From positions 1-26,778 of the IMG/VR virus record IMGVR_UViG_3300034375_000499: DNA of 26,778 bases, one strand, 5' to 3'. A program made the translations under genes and the position numbers. Below are positions 6,480-15,278 of the stretch, piece by piece (position 1 is the first letter of the stretch; each line of letters opens with the position of its first letter). The notes beneath the pieces were generated by a model. That model was not told where the DNA came from. It saw nothing but the letters and a program-made list of their open reading frames with translations, and made no database searches. This DNA comes from a virus.

Positions 6480-8305
6480 TGAAGCTAATAACTCTGGACT
6501 TTGAAACGTTCTATGACAGGGATTATTCCCTGTCTAAACTCACCACTGAAAACTACGTTCGCCACCGTGACTTTGAAGTTATTGGAGTTGCGGTAAAGCA
6601 GTGGGATGAAAAAACTGAGTGGGTCAGCGGCACGCATGATCAGATCAAAGATTACCTGATGGGTTATGACTGGTCTGATAAGATGGTGCTGGCTCACAAC
6701 ACTATGTTCGACGGTGCGATACTGAACTGGAGCTTTGGTATCACACCCAAGATATACGCTGATACGTTATGCATGGCACGTGCGCTGCACGGAACCGAGA
6801 GCAGTGTATCGCTTGCAAACCTCGCAAAAGCCTATGGCCTACAAGACAAAGGTGACGAAGTTATACGTGCTATGGGCAAGCGTAGGGTGGACTTCACGGA
6901 AGAAGAGTTAGCTCGTTATGGAGACTACTGTGTCACAGACGTAGACATAACTCACGAACTGTTCATGCGTATGATAAATGACTTCCCCCGCAAAGAGTTG
7001 AAGCTGATAGACCTGACGTTGCGCATGTTCGTTGAACCGATGGTGGATTTGGATGCGGGTCTTCTTGAGTTGCACCTTGCCGAAATCAAAGATCGCAAAG
7101 ACAAACTACTCGCCGATGCAAACATCGAAAAAGAAGAACTTATGTCCAACCCCAAGTTTGCTGTGGTGCTTGAGGGGTTAGGTGTAACACCGCCAAAAAA
7201 GATAAGCCCAACCACAGGTAAGGAAACATTCGCGTTCGCCAAGTCAGATGAAGCGTTCAAAGCATTACAAGAGCATGAGGATGATCGGGTGCAAGCACTG
7301 GTCGCTGCTCGGTTAGGTACGAAGTCTACGCTTGAGGAAACACGCACACAGCGGTTTATAGACATCAGCCGTCGTGGGATTCTGCCCGTACCTGTGAGGT
7401 ATTATGCAGCGCATACTGGTCGGTGGGGCGGAGATGATAAGATTAACCTCCAAAACCTGCCAAGTCGTGGTCCTAACGGTAAGAAGTTAAAGCAGAGCAT
7501 CATAGCACCAGCAGGTCATACACTCATTGATTGTGATAGTTCGCAGATCGAAGCACGCGTGTTGGCGTGGTTGGCAGGGCAGGATGATCTTGTTGATCAG
7601 TTCGACAGGGGCGAAGACGTTTATAAATACATGGCGTCAAGCATATATAGCGTGCCAGCAGATGCGGTAAGTAAGGATCAGCGGTTCGTTGGCAAGACCA
7701 CAATTCTGGGTGCGGGGTATGGCATGGGTGCGCCCAAGTTTCAACACCAGCTTATGACGTTTGGGTTTGATATTGAGTTGAAGGAAGCTCGCCGTATCAT
7801 ACGAGTATACCGCGAAGCCAATGACGCGATTAGTTCACTGTGGCACTCTGCTCAGGACATGTTGAAGGATCTACATAACAAGTCACCTGCAAAGCTAGGA
7901 CGTGCCGGGGTGCTCCGCATAGACGTGGATAAGACTGCTATAATACTACCCTCTGGTTTGCCAATGTATTACCACGGGCTGTTCGCAGAGATAGAAGACA
8001 ACCGCCCACAATATTATTATAAAACACGCCGAGGCCCAAACAAAATTTATGGTGGGAAGGTCGTAGAGAATGTGTGTCAAGCCGTTGCACGTTGTATCAT
8101 AGGTGAGCAGATGTTACGTATTGCCAAGAAGTACAAAGTTGTGCTAACTGTACATGACAGTATTGTGGCCTGTGTAAAAGATGAAGAGGTGGCCGAGGCG
8201 CAAGCATATGTAGAAGAATGTATGCGTTGGAAACCAGACTGGGCAGATGGTCTGCCAATAAACTGTGAGAGTGGCACAGGTAAATCATATGGAGATTGTG
8301 AATAG
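6479..8305 (+). CDS. polA: Family A DNA polymerase with 3'-5' exonuclease
   Basis: The 608-residue replicative polymerase has an N-terminal proofreading domain (Exo I DFE at 7-9, Exo II around N74 to D78, Exo III YxxxD at 150-154). The polymerase domain has motif A DSSQIE with Asp353, motif B with R402, K406 and Y414-G415, and motif C VHDS with H559-D560. There is no 5'-3' exonuclease domain and no DnaJ-like insertion, unlike HMO-2011-type phages. The residue equivalent to E. coli Phe762 is Leu410. In virioplankton surveys Leu at this position has been linked to slower, more accurate enzymes and temperate lifestyles. It overlaps both neighbours by 1 bp, so it is translationally coupled. Confidence 0.97.
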   Translation: MKLITLDFETFYDRDYSLSKLTTENYVRHRDFEVIGVAVKQWDEKTEWVSGTHDQIKDYLMGYDWSDKMVLAHNTMFDGAILNWSFGITPKIYADTLCMARALHGTESSVSLANLAKAYGLQDKGDEVIRAMGKRRVDFTEEELARYGDYCVTDVDITHELFMRMINDFPRKELKLIDLTLRMFVEPMVDLDAGLLELHLAEIKDRKDKLLADANIEKEELMSNPKFAVVLEGLGVTPPKKISPTTGKETFAFAKSDEAFKALQEHEDDRVQALVAARLGTKSTLEETRTQRFIDISRRGILPVPVRYYAAHTGRWGGDDKINLQNLPSRGPNGKKLKQSIIAPAGHTLIDCDSSQIEARVLAWLAGQDDLVDQFDRGEDVYKYMASSIYSVPADAVSKDQRFVGKTTILGAGYGMGAPKFQHQLMTFGFDIELKEARRIIRVYREANDAISSLWHSAQDMLKDLHNKSPAKLGRAGVLRIDVDKTAIILPSGLPMYYHGLFAEIEDNRPQYYYKTRRGPNKIYGGKVVENVCQAVARCIIGEQMLRIAKKYKVVLTVHDSIVACVKDEEVAEAQAYVEECMRWKPDWADGLPINCESGTGKSYGDCE

Positions 8306-8982
8306 TGGTTAACGTAGCACCGTGGTCGTTCAGCAAGATCAAATCTTTTGAGCAATGTCCTAAGCAATTCTATCACGAGAAGATCCTGAAAGAATATCCA
8401 TTCGTGCCAACGCAAGCCACCATTTACGGTAATGCGTTTCACAAAGCAGCGGAGCTATACATCAAAGATGGCACGGCTCTGCCTGACGAGTTCCAGTTCG
8501 CACAAGAGTTTTTAGATAAGTTGGCAGACAAGCGCGGTGTGAAGTTTTGTGAACGTAAGATGGGTATAACCGAGGATCTCAAAGCCTGTAGTTTCTACGA
8601 CAAACGGGTCTGGTTCCGTGGCATAGCTGACCTTCTTATCGTTGACGTGTTAGGCGATGTTGCATGGATAGTGGACTACAAAACATCCAAGTCATCCAAG
8701 TACGCAGACAAAGGGCAGTTGGAGCTAATGGCACTGGCTGCATTTGCGCACTTCCCAGAAATAAAAAAGGTACGCGCTGGCTTAGTTTTTGTGCTAGTAA
8801 ATGATTTAGTAAACCACACGTACACCGAACATGACAAAGGCGATCTGTGGGAAAAGTGGATAGGAAAGTTCAATAACATGAAAGAAGCCGCAGGAGCTGA
8901 CACGTGGAACGCCCGCCCTAACGGATTATGTCGTCGCCATTGTCCTGTTGTGGAGTGCATACATAATGGAGCTAACTCATAA
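8305..8982 (+). CDS. Cas4/AddB-like PD-(D/E)XK nuclease with Fe-S cluster
   Basis: The start is GTG 8305, overlapping the polymerase stop (TAGTG). The 225-residue protein has the RecB-family nuclease core: FxxCP at the N-terminus, GNAFH with His46, GIAD with Asp109, VDYK with Asp124 and Lys126, and Gln138. Cys18 together with Cys209, Cys213 and Cys218 matches the four-cysteine iron-sulphur layout of Cas4 and AddB. Such phage nucleases probably resect DNA ends for recombination or degrade host DNA. There is no CRISPR array nearby, so a CRISPR adaptation role is unlikely. It is translationally coupled to the next gene (TAATG). Confidence 0.92.
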   Translation: MVNVAPWSFSKIKSFEQCPKQFYHEKILKEYPFVPTQATIYGNAFHKAAELYIKDGTALPDEFQFAQEFLDKLADKRGVKFCERKMGITEDLKACSFYDKRVWFRGIADLLIVDVLGDVAWIVDYKTSKSSKYADKGQLELMALAAFAHFPEIKKVRAGLVFVLVNDLVNHTYTEHDKGDLWEKWIGKFNNMKEAAGADTWNARPNGLCRRHCPVVECIHNGANS

Positions 8983-9251
8983 TGCCATACAAAAATCCTA
9001 AAGACCGCAAGAAACAAGTTAACGCCCCCGTTGGGAGTGCAACCTTTGAACGCCGTATGGAGCGTCAACGTGCACGCCGTAAGATGGATCGGGAAGGTGT
9101 GGATAAAAATAAAAACGGAAAAGCTGATAAACGTGAAGGCAAAGATATCAGCCACAAAAAAGCTCTTAGCAAAGGTGGTTCTAATAAAGACGGTGTGAAG
9201 ATCGAAAGCCGCAGCAAGAACCGCGCTCGGAACTACAAAAAGAAAAAATAG
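8982..9251 (+). CDS. Small very basic protein with EF-hand-like loop and degenerate HNH-like motif
   Basis: This encodes 89 residues, about a third of them Lys or Arg. Residues 41-52 (DKNKNGKADKRE) fit a canonical 12-residue EF-hand calcium loop (D1, N3, N5, G6, D9, E12). The C-terminal part (DISHKKALSKGGSNKDG, then NRARN) resembles the His and Gly-Gly-x-Asn signature of HNH nucleases but lacks the full set of catalytic residues. It probably binds DNA. The ATG overlaps the upstream stop, and a GGAG lies within the end of that gene. I do not recognise a named family. Confidence 0.7.
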   Translation: MPYKNPKDRKKQVNAPVGSATFERRMERQRARRKMDREGVDKNKNGKADKREGKDISHKKALSKGGSNKDGVKIESRSKNRARNYKKKK

Positions 9252-9259
9252 GAGAACCC

Positions 9260-10795
9260 ATGAAGATAGTAGATGGTCGTGCGCTGCTTTTGAAGCTGCG
9301 TAATCCAAATCGTGTCACCTCAGTTATCCCTCAAAGCAAACAGGTGGACACCAATGAAGTGCTTGTGAAGTGGGGGATTGATGAAGCACATAAGCTACGC
9401 AACTTGGGTGTACGTGCGCCATCACCTATAGATACTCAGTATAACTGGACAGGTGCATACACCCCATTTGACCACCAGAAGAAGACTTCTTCCTTCTTCA
9501 CAATGAACAAGCGTGGCTTCTGCTTCAACGAGCAGGGCACGGGTAAAACAGCCAGTGCAATATGGTCGGCTGACTTCCTGATGAACAAAGGTAAGATCAG
9601 CCGCGTTCTTGTCATATGCCCCCTGTCAATCATGGACAGCGCATGGAGGGCAGATTTGGCTACCTTTGCACCGCATCGTACAGTGGATGTGGCCTATGGC
9701 AGTTTAAAGAAACGTGCCAAGATAATTAACCAAGGTGCCGAGTTTGTCATAATAAACTATGACGGTGTGGATATCGTGCTGGACGAAGTGCGCAACGGTG
9801 GGTTTGATCTGGTAATTGTGGACGAGGCTACTCACTACAAAAACCCGCAGACAAAACGTTGGAAAACTCTACGCAAGATCGTTGATGATAACACGTGGTT
9901 GTGGATGATGACGGGTACACCCGCTGCCCAGTCACCGCTGGACGCCTATGGTCTAGCCAAGTTGATAAATCCCGATGCAGTGCCACGGTTCTTTAGTTCG
10001 TTTCGTGACATGGTAATGCAGCAGTTATCTCAGTTTCGCTGGATGCCAAAGGAAAACGCATCCGATATAGTATTTAACGCGTTACAGCCAGCTATACGGT
10101 TCACCAAAGAAGAATGCCTCGACTTACCAGAGATGACCTACGTTAAACGTAAGGTTGAGTTGACCAAGCAGCAGACAAAATACTATGAGATGCTGCGTAA
10201 GCAGTTGGTTATGAAGGTAGGTGATGACGAGATATCCGCTGTAAACGCCGCCGCTACCATGAACAAGTTACTGCAAATATCTGCAGGGGCGGTCTACACT
10301 GATGATGGTGGCGCATTAGAGTTCGATATTAAGAACCGCTACAAAGTTCTCAAGGAAGTAATTGACGAGAGCAGCCAGAAGGTGTTGGTGTTCGTACCAT
10401 TCAAGCATACGATAGATGTCTTGGTGTCGAAGCTACGCGCTGACAAATTAACAGCAGAAGTGATTCGTGGAGACGTACCTGCGCACGCTCGCACCGACAT
10501 ATTTAAACGCTTCCAAAATGACCCTGACCCCAAGATATTGGTGATACAGCCCCAGTCGGCAGCACATGGTGTGACTTTAACTGCAGCGAACACTGTGGTA
10601 TGGTGGGGTCCGACTTCTTCTTTGGAGACATATGCACAAGCAAATGCACGGGTGCATCGTTCAGGGCAGAAACATCCATGTACCGTTGTTCAGTTACAAG
10701 GATCGGGTGTAGAAAAACGCGTGTACTCATTACTTGATAAGAGAATAGACGTACACACAAAAATGATAGATTTGTACAAAGAACTGCTTGACTAG
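9260..10795 (+). CDS. SNF2-type DEAD-like helicase
   Basis: The 511-residue superfamily 2 protein has Walker A GTGKT at 93-97, motif II DEAT at 188-191, motif III TGTP at 218-221 and motif VI QANARVHRSGQ at 460-470. The last is typical of SNF2-like translocases. Phage members of this group are found in replication blocks with a family A polymerase and are thought to remodel or unwind DNA at forks. ATG 9260 has AGGAGA 4 bp upstream, the same ribosome binding site style as at 5874 and 11504. No extra domain is seen beyond about 65 N-terminal residues of unknown role. Confidence 0.95.
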   Translation: MKIVDGRALLLKLRNPNRVTSVIPQSKQVDTNEVLVKWGIDEAHKLRNLGVRAPSPIDTQYNWTGAYTPFDHQKKTSSFFTMNKRGFCFNEQGTGKTASAIWSADFLMNKGKISRVLVICPLSIMDSAWRADLATFAPHRTVDVAYGSLKKRAKIINQGAEFVIINYDGVDIVLDEVRNGGFDLVIVDEATHYKNPQTKRWKTLRKIVDDNTWLWMMTGTPAAQSPLDAYGLAKLINPDAVPRFFSSFRDMVMQQLSQFRWMPKENASDIVFNALQPAIRFTKEECLDLPEMTYVKRKVELTKQQTKYYEMLRKQLVMKVGDDEISAVNAAATMNKLLQISAGAVYTDDGGALEFDIKNRYKVLKEVIDESSQKVLVFVPFKHTIDVLVSKLRADKLTAEVIRGDVPAHARTDIFKRFQNDPDPKILVIQPQSAAHGVTLTAANTVVWWGPTSSLETYAQANARVHRSGQKHPCTVVQLQGSGVEKRVYSLLDKRIDVHTKMIDLYKELLD

Positions 10796-10816
10796 AGTAG
10801 TATACATAATTAAATA
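10788..10816 (+). promoter_or_regulatory. Candidate sigma-70-like promoter
   Basis: TTGACT (10788-10793) is followed after 17 bp by TAAATA (10811-10816), in the AT-rich 46-bp gap before the gene at 10842. It is one of the few gaps in the operon. The -35 element overlaps the last codons of the helicase gene. The -10 box is two bases off consensus, so support is moderate. Confidence 0.4.
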
Positions 10817-10841
10817 ATACTTTGTACAAGGAGGAGTTAAG

Positions 10842-11243
10842 ATGAGCGACTATTCAGACGCACCCGCTGACAAAATGACCAAGGCGTATATAAAAATACG
10901 CAACAAACGTGCAGAGTTAAAAGCGGCATTTACCAAAGAAGATGGGGAGTTGGCACACCAGCTTGACATCTTAAAACGTGCGCTTCTCAGCTATTGTGAA
11001 AACAACAAGGTTGAGAGCGTGAGAACCGATGAAGGATTATTCTTTCGTTCACAGCGTACCAAATACTGGACAAGTGATTGGGATGCTATGCACAAGTTTG
11101 TTATAGAGCATGCTGTGCCTGAGTTGTTTGATCGTCGTTTAAACCAGACGAACATGAAGCAATTCTTGGAAGAAAATCCTGAGTTAAAACCCGAAGGTTT
11201 GAAGATTGACAGCGAGTATGTCATCTCAGTGAGGAAAAAGTAA
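10842..11243 (+). CDS. Conserved phage protein next to the ssDNA-binding gene
   Basis: The 133-residue product has an N-terminal helical segment with coiled-coil character (KIRNKRAELKAAFTKEDGEL). A C-terminal domain follows (SVRTDEGLFFRS, KYWTSDWDAMHKF, MKQFLEENPELKPEGL). I recall this C-terminal pattern from phage replication blocks, with no assigned role. The early helices and position beside the ssDNA-binding gene would suit a recombination accessory or host-nuclease inhibitor of Gam type, but that is speculation. A strong AAGGAGGAG lies 7 bp before ATG 10842. The stop overlaps the next start as TAATG. Confidence 0.78.
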   Translation: MSDYSDAPADKMTKAYIKIRNKRAELKAAFTKEDGELAHQLDILKRALLSYCENNKVESVRTDEGLFFRSQRTKYWTSDWDAMHKFVIEHAVPELFDRRLNQTNMKQFLEENPELKPEGLKIDSEYVISVRKK

Positions 11244-11494
11244 TGACTACACCATTTGTTGCTATTGAAGATTTAGCTAAACATTTAGCCGTATCCGTAT
11301 CTACTGTACGGGGCTGGGTACGGCAGGGGCATATCCCCGAAAACACTTTTTTGAAGATCAACAACGTATACCGTTTTGACAAACAGGCTGTGTCTGATGC
11401 GTTGTTGAAGAAGACCAGCCCAGAACCCGTGCGTTATACCTCGCACGATAACACACAGTACGAGATGGATTTAAATCTCGACGAAGATATATAG
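11243..11494 (+). CDS. Excisionase/MerR-like HTH protein
   Basis: The 83-residue protein has an N-terminal winged helix-turn-helix of the HTH_17 / excisionase type: IEDLAKHLAVSVSTVRGWVR at about residues 8-27, then an N-x-Y-R-F wing. The tail is acidic (MDLNLDEDI). Such proteins regulate transcription or direct excision. No integrase is in the window, so a regulator role for the replication genes is more likely. The ATG overlaps the previous stop, with AGGA about 8 bp upstream. Confidence 0.83.
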   Translation: MTTPFVAIEDLAKHLAVSVSTVRGWVRQGHIPENTFLKINNVYRFDKQAVSDALLKKTSPEPVRYTSHDNTQYEMDLNLDEDI

Positions 11495-11503
11495 GAGAAC
11501 GAT

Positions 11504-12226
11504 ATGGCAGAACCATATGTAATTAAAAATGTAGAAGCACTGTGGCCAAAGTTGGACCGCACCTATGCCTTTGATCAAAAGGTTAACAAGAGCATGCCGT
11601 GCGATCCGATGGCACCGAATGCTGAATACTCCATCGAATTGAAGATGGATAGCGAGACCGCCAAAGGGCTGTATATCGCAATGGTCAAAGCCTATACGGC
11701 TAACAAAAAGCCAGACTGGCCTGACACACCTTCTAATCCTATGGTCAAGCACGACGATGGCACACGCACCATTAAGTGTATTCTAAAGGGTCAATACAAC
11801 GGCGAGAAAACACGTAAGCCGTTACAGGTAGACTCCAAGAACAACCCTCTACCGGAGGACTTTCAGTTGACCACGGGCAGCATAATCAACATTGCTGTAA
11901 CGTTTTACCCTTACAAATACATGTCAAACGAACCAAGTGTTTCTGTGCGTATTCGCCAGTTACAAGTGGTAGAGCTTGCAGATCGTATGGTACGTAGCGC
12001 GTTCGGTGCTATCGAAGGTGGTTATGTCCATAACTCAGAGAGTATGTTTACCAGCAACATTGTGGATATGCCTCAAAAGCAAGAACCAGAGGTGGATATG
12101 AGCGGTTTTGACGACGGTTCTTCCGACCCAGAACCAGAACCAGTAAAAACTCCTGCTAAAAAAGCAGCGGCTGGCGGTGTAAAAGACACTAATCTAGGTG
12201 TCATCTTAGATAACTGGGAAGACTAA
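11504..12226 (+). CDS. DUF2815 family ssDNA-binding protein
   Basis: The 240-residue protein matches DUF2815, which is related to the T7 gp2.5-type ssDNA-binding proteins. The N-terminal OB-fold part runs to about residue 175, with PNAEYSIELKMD, KCILKGQYNGE and INIAVTFYPYKY. A disordered Pro/Glu-rich linker and an acidic, aromatic tail (VILDNWED) follow. Such tails usually recruit polymerase and helicase. The ATG has AGGAGA 7 bp upstream. Position between the helicase and primase-helicase genes fits a single-strand-binding role at the fork. Confidence 0.9.
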   Translation: MAEPYVIKNVEALWPKLDRTYAFDQKVNKSMPCDPMAPNAEYSIELKMDSETAKGLYIAMVKAYTANKKPDWPDTPSNPMVKHDDGTRTIKCILKGQYNGEKTRKPLQVDSKNNPLPEDFQLTTGSIINIAVTFYPYKYMSNEPSVSVRIRQLQVVELADRMVRSAFGAIEGGYVHNSESMFTSNIVDMPQKQEPEVDMSGFDDGSSDPEPEPVKTPAKKAAAGGVKDTNLGVILDNWED

Positions 12227-12255
12227 AAACAAAGCGCGGTCTGACAGGGCCGCGC
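12225..12255 (-). terminator. Terminator-like hairpin facing leftward
   Basis: GCGCGGTCT (12234-12242) and GGGCCGCGC (12247-12255) form a 9-bp stem with two G-U pairs and a GACA loop. Read on the minus strand it is followed by TTTGTTTTT (12233-12225), giving the form of an intrinsic terminator for leftward transcription. In the plus direction no U-tract follows, so the early operon should read through. It may block antisense transcripts, or it could be an mRNA stability hairpin between the ssDNA-binding and primase genes. Confidence 0.55.
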
Positions 12256-12279
12256 ACCCTCTAACATTGGAAGAGAACC

Positions 12280-15015
12280 GTGGACACCAAACAATTTTTG
12301 GGTTCTGTGTTAGGGAGTGAGGGGAACTACTGCCTGTGGTGCTATAACAGCAATAATAAAACCGATATAAAGCAAGAGTTTTATCCATCCATTGATGAGT
12401 TAATACAAAGAGCGGATGAACTCGACGCAGCAGCATACAATGTTTTCTTTGCCCTCGGCACATTTAAAGAACCAGATAACCGTAAACAAATAAACGTTAA
12501 CCAGATGAAGTCTTTCTTCATCGACTTGGATTGTGGACCTAGTAAAGAATTTATAGACCAACCTACTGCCTTTGAGGAACTGCGTAGGTTCTGTAAGACT
12601 AACAAGTTACCTCGGCCAACGATTGTAAATTCCGGTAACGGGCTGCATGTGTACTGGCCTTTGACTGAAGCCGTAGATGAAAAGACGTGGTTTCCAGTTG
12701 CGGAGGGTCTCAAGCAGCTATGTATAAAGCAAGACTTCCCAGCAGATCCCTCGCGTACATCTGATGCTGCTAGTATATTACGTGTACCCAACACGTATAA
12801 TTATAAGGGGGATGACCCCAAACCAGTTGGGTTACTACATGGATACTTAGCAGAACCAATAGATTTTTCAGAGTTTGAAGATTGTGTTGGCGGTGCGATA
12901 CCAGTACCCGAGAAGTTTGCTCCCAGCGCCTACCGCGATGCACTCAATGCACAAACGTCTGGCAGTTTTAAACGTTTGTTGGAAAAGACTGACAATGGTC
13001 AGGGCTGCGCACAGATCCAATATATTATAGATAATCAGGATAGTGTGTCTTACGACATGTGGCGTGCGGGTCTATCTATCGCTAAAGTATGTGTCGATGG
13101 AGACAAGGCAGCACGGGTAATGTCTTCCAACCATCCTGAGTACGATTTCAACGAAACTATGCGCAAAATGATGGACACAGGTGGACCACAATACTGTAGC
13201 ACCTTTGCCAAACATAACCCCGATGGCTGTGATGGGTGCCCTAATGCGTTAAGTATAACAACCCCCGCACAACTAACTAAAATCGTAGAAGAAGCCCCAC
13301 CCGAGCCAGAGATACCTCAATACCCTGCACCATACATGCGAGGTAAGAATGGTGGTGTTTATATGCGCACCAAAGATGAAGAGGGTAATCCTATCGAAGT
13401 GCCAATCTACCATCATGATTTCTACGTCACGCGTAGGTTGCACGATGTAGAACAGGGAGAAGTGGTGGCGTTTGCTCTGCACCTCCCAAGGGATGGTGTT
13501 CGGGAGTTTACAGTTCCTTTGATGGCTATCACTTCACGTGAAGAGTTCCGTAAGAACATGGCCATGAAGGGTATAACAACTTACGGAGAAGACTTGGGGA
13601 AGTTGATGAAATACGTACAAACATGGGTGAATGAATTGCAGCAGACAGGCGCAGCTAGTGAAGCACACCAACAGTTCGGTTGGGTTAACGATGACACCAT
13701 GCAGGAGTTCGTGCTGGGTGATAAACTTATTAAGGCAGACACGGTTGAGTACAACCCACCATCCTCTAAAACGGCTGGGTTTGTAGACGCGTTTAAGCCT
13801 ATGGGGTCAGCAGATCGTCAACGGGAGATACTCAGCTTTTTCAATGTAGAGGGTCTTGAGTTGCACCAGTTCGTTGTATGCATGGGACTGGGGTCTATAC
13901 TGATGCCACTGACAGGGCTGTTTAGTTTTGCTGCGCATTTATATGGTGGCTCTGGCGTTGGTAAAACCACTGCACTCTACTGCAATACAGCTATATGGGG
14001 TGACCCTCACTTCTTAACTTTAGGGCAACGTGACACACCTAACTCTCGTATGGCACGGGGCGAAGTGTACAAAAACCTATCACTAAACTCCGATGAAATG
14101 TCTAACATGACCCCGTTCGTAGCTTCTGATTACGCATATCAATTCGCTGAAGGTAAACAACGTAACAGGTTACAAGGAAGCGCCAACACGGAGCGGTGGC
14201 GGGGAAAGCCGTGGAGGATGATGGGTTGTTCGTCAGGCAACATAAGCATCTACGAATTGCTGAGTAAACTCAAAGCTGATCCAGAGGCAGAGATGCAGCG
14301 GATATTGGAGTTTACTGTTGATCCAAACCTCAAAGCCATAATCGACAAAGACAAAACCGATGCGCTTTATAGGGATATCCAAACGAACTACGGGCATTTC
14401 TCTGTGCCGTATATACAATATGTTATACAGAACCGCGATCAGATAGCGAAACTTTATGCAGGTATAAAAGAGCGGTTGGATAAAGCGGCTAACTTAACAG
14501 CGGTCAATCGTTTCTTCTCGGCAGGGTGCACCAACGTGCTCGTGGCGGCTACTATAGGAAACAAGCTAGGCATAGTAGGTTATGACGTGCGCCGTTTGTT
14601 TGACTGGATTGTGGTTGAGCTGAAACGTGTAAAGGCTGTGATCAGCGATACTGGGCCAGACACAAACTCTATAATAGCAGACTTCGCTCGGGATAACTGG
14701 GGTAGCATACTCAAAATTAAAAGCACTGATGACAATAGGGATGATGTGGTGGATCTTGTAATCCCAGAAAACATGCCAAAGAATAAACTCATTGGGCGCT
14801 ACGAGACGGATACAAAACTGATGTTTATCCCGATAAAAGAGTTCAAGAAATATCTTGTAGACCAGTACATAAACTATGCGTCTACGGTCAAAAGCCTGAA
14901 AGAAGAATTGGGTGCAACTTCAAAAGTGGTTAGAATTACAAAAGGCACGAGCCTTAACTTACCCTCTCAACGCTGCATAGTTGTAAAGATGGAAGGGTTA
15001 GATGAAACCACTTAG
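12280..15015 (+). CDS. Primase-helicase (AEP-like primase plus DUF927 helicase)
   Basis: The 911-residue protein starts at GTG 12280 with GGAAGAG 6 bp upstream. The N-terminal 180 residues look like an archaeo-eukaryotic primase: IDLD with Asp82 and Asp84, His123 in GLHVYW, Asp162, and a RVPNTYNYK segment at 168-176. Cysteines around 315-325 (the CDGCP region) may bind zinc. The C-terminal half matches DUF927-type helicases, with Walker A GSGVGKT at 557-563 and Walker B NSDE ending at Asp605-Glu606. It probably primes and unwinds for the family A polymerase. Its stop lies 14 bp inside the next gene. Confidence 0.88.
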   Translation: MDTKQFLGSVLGSEGNYCLWCYNSNNKTDIKQEFYPSIDELIQRADELDAAAYNVFFALGTFKEPDNRKQINVNQMKSFFIDLDCGPSKEFIDQPTAFEELRRFCKTNKLPRPTIVNSGNGLHVYWPLTEAVDEKTWFPVAEGLKQLCIKQDFPADPSRTSDAASILRVPNTYNYKGDDPKPVGLLHGYLAEPIDFSEFEDCVGGAIPVPEKFAPSAYRDALNAQTSGSFKRLLEKTDNGQGCAQIQYIIDNQDSVSYDMWRAGLSIAKVCVDGDKAARVMSSNHPEYDFNETMRKMMDTGGPQYCSTFAKHNPDGCDGCPNALSITTPAQLTKIVEEAPPEPEIPQYPAPYMRGKNGGVYMRTKDEEGNPIEVPIYHHDFYVTRRLHDVEQGEVVAFALHLPRDGVREFTVPLMAITSREEFRKNMAMKGITTYGEDLGKLMKYVQTWVNELQQTGAASEAHQQFGWVNDDTMQEFVLGDKLIKADTVEYNPPSSKTAGFVDAFKPMGSADRQREILSFFNVEGLELHQFVVCMGLGSILMPLTGLFSFAAHLYGGSGVGKTTALYCNTAIWGDPHFLTLGQRDTPNSRMARGEVYKNLSLNSDEMSNMTPFVASDYAYQFAEGKQRNRLQGSANTERWRGKPWRMMGCSSGNISIYELLSKLKADPEAEMQRILEFTVDPNLKAIIDKDKTDALYRDIQTNYGHFSVPYIQYVIQNRDQIAKLYAGIKERLDKAANLTAVNRFFSAGCTNVLVAATIGNKLGIVGYDVRRLFDWIVVELKRVKAVISDTGPDTNSIIADFARDNWGSILKIKSTDDNRDDVVDLVIPENMPKNKLIGRYETDTKLMFIPIKEFKKYLVDQYINYASTVKSLKEELGATSKVVRITKGTSLNLPSQRCIVVKMEGLDETT

Positions 15016-15223
15016 ACTAGATGATTTAGATCCTGATGGGGTGAAAATTATTGTGAAGTGGGATAAGATGGTGGTTGGTGCTTCAGTGTTTATACCCTGC
15101 ATCAACACAGAAAAGGCGAAAAAACAGCTTAAACGTGTTGCAGCTATGAAACAATATGAAACAACCATTCATATTTGCATCGAAAACGGGCAGTGGGGGG
15201 TTCGCATGTGGAGACTGCTATGA
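15002..15223 (+). CDS. Small hypothetical phage protein
   Basis: This encodes 73 residues: a short acidic start (LDDLDPDG), then VKWDKMVVGASVFIPC, a basic helix and a C-terminal ENGQWGVRMWR. The last pattern recurs in small early genes of marine phages, where it has no known role. The ATG lies in the end of the primase-helicase gene, 14 bp overlapping, with GGAAGGG 5 bp upstream. It is the last gene of the rightward operon. Confidence 0.7.
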   Translation: MKPLRLDDLDPDGVKIIVKWDKMVVGASVFIPCINTEKAKKQLKRVAAMKQYETTIHICIENGQWGVRMWRLL

Positions 15224-15226
15224 TAT

Positions 15227-15255
15227 GTAGTGGTTAACAGCATGGTCCACACTAC
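15227..15255 (+). other. Small hairpin before the terminator
   Basis: GTAGTG (15227-15232) and CACTAC (15250-15255) can form a 6-bp stem with a 17-base loop. It lies between the last rightward stop and the main terminator. No U-tract follows, so it is not itself a terminator; it may protect the mRNA end or be chance. Confidence 0.35.
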
Positions 15256-15278
15256 CTGTTGTTCTCCTCCCTGTCACT

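Noticed and set aside
6479-8305. HMO-2011-type polymerase with DnaJ-like insertion
   Set aside because: No CxxCxGxG zinc motifs occur between the exonuclease and polymerase domains, and the length is that of a plain exo-pol enzyme.
8676-9308. Long minus-strand open frame of 210 codons
   Set aside because: It lies opposite two well-supported genes and the start of a third, has no ribosome binding site, and its composition is that of a shadow frame.
9912-9924. CGGG-TACA-CCCG inverted repeat in the helicase gene
   Set aside because: The spacer is 4 rather than 6 bases, the outer T and A are missing, and it encodes the conserved TGTP motif.
13528-13542. CTTCACGTGAAG as a second parS site
   Set aside because: Only the central 10 bp match; the outer positions needed for ParB recognition differ.
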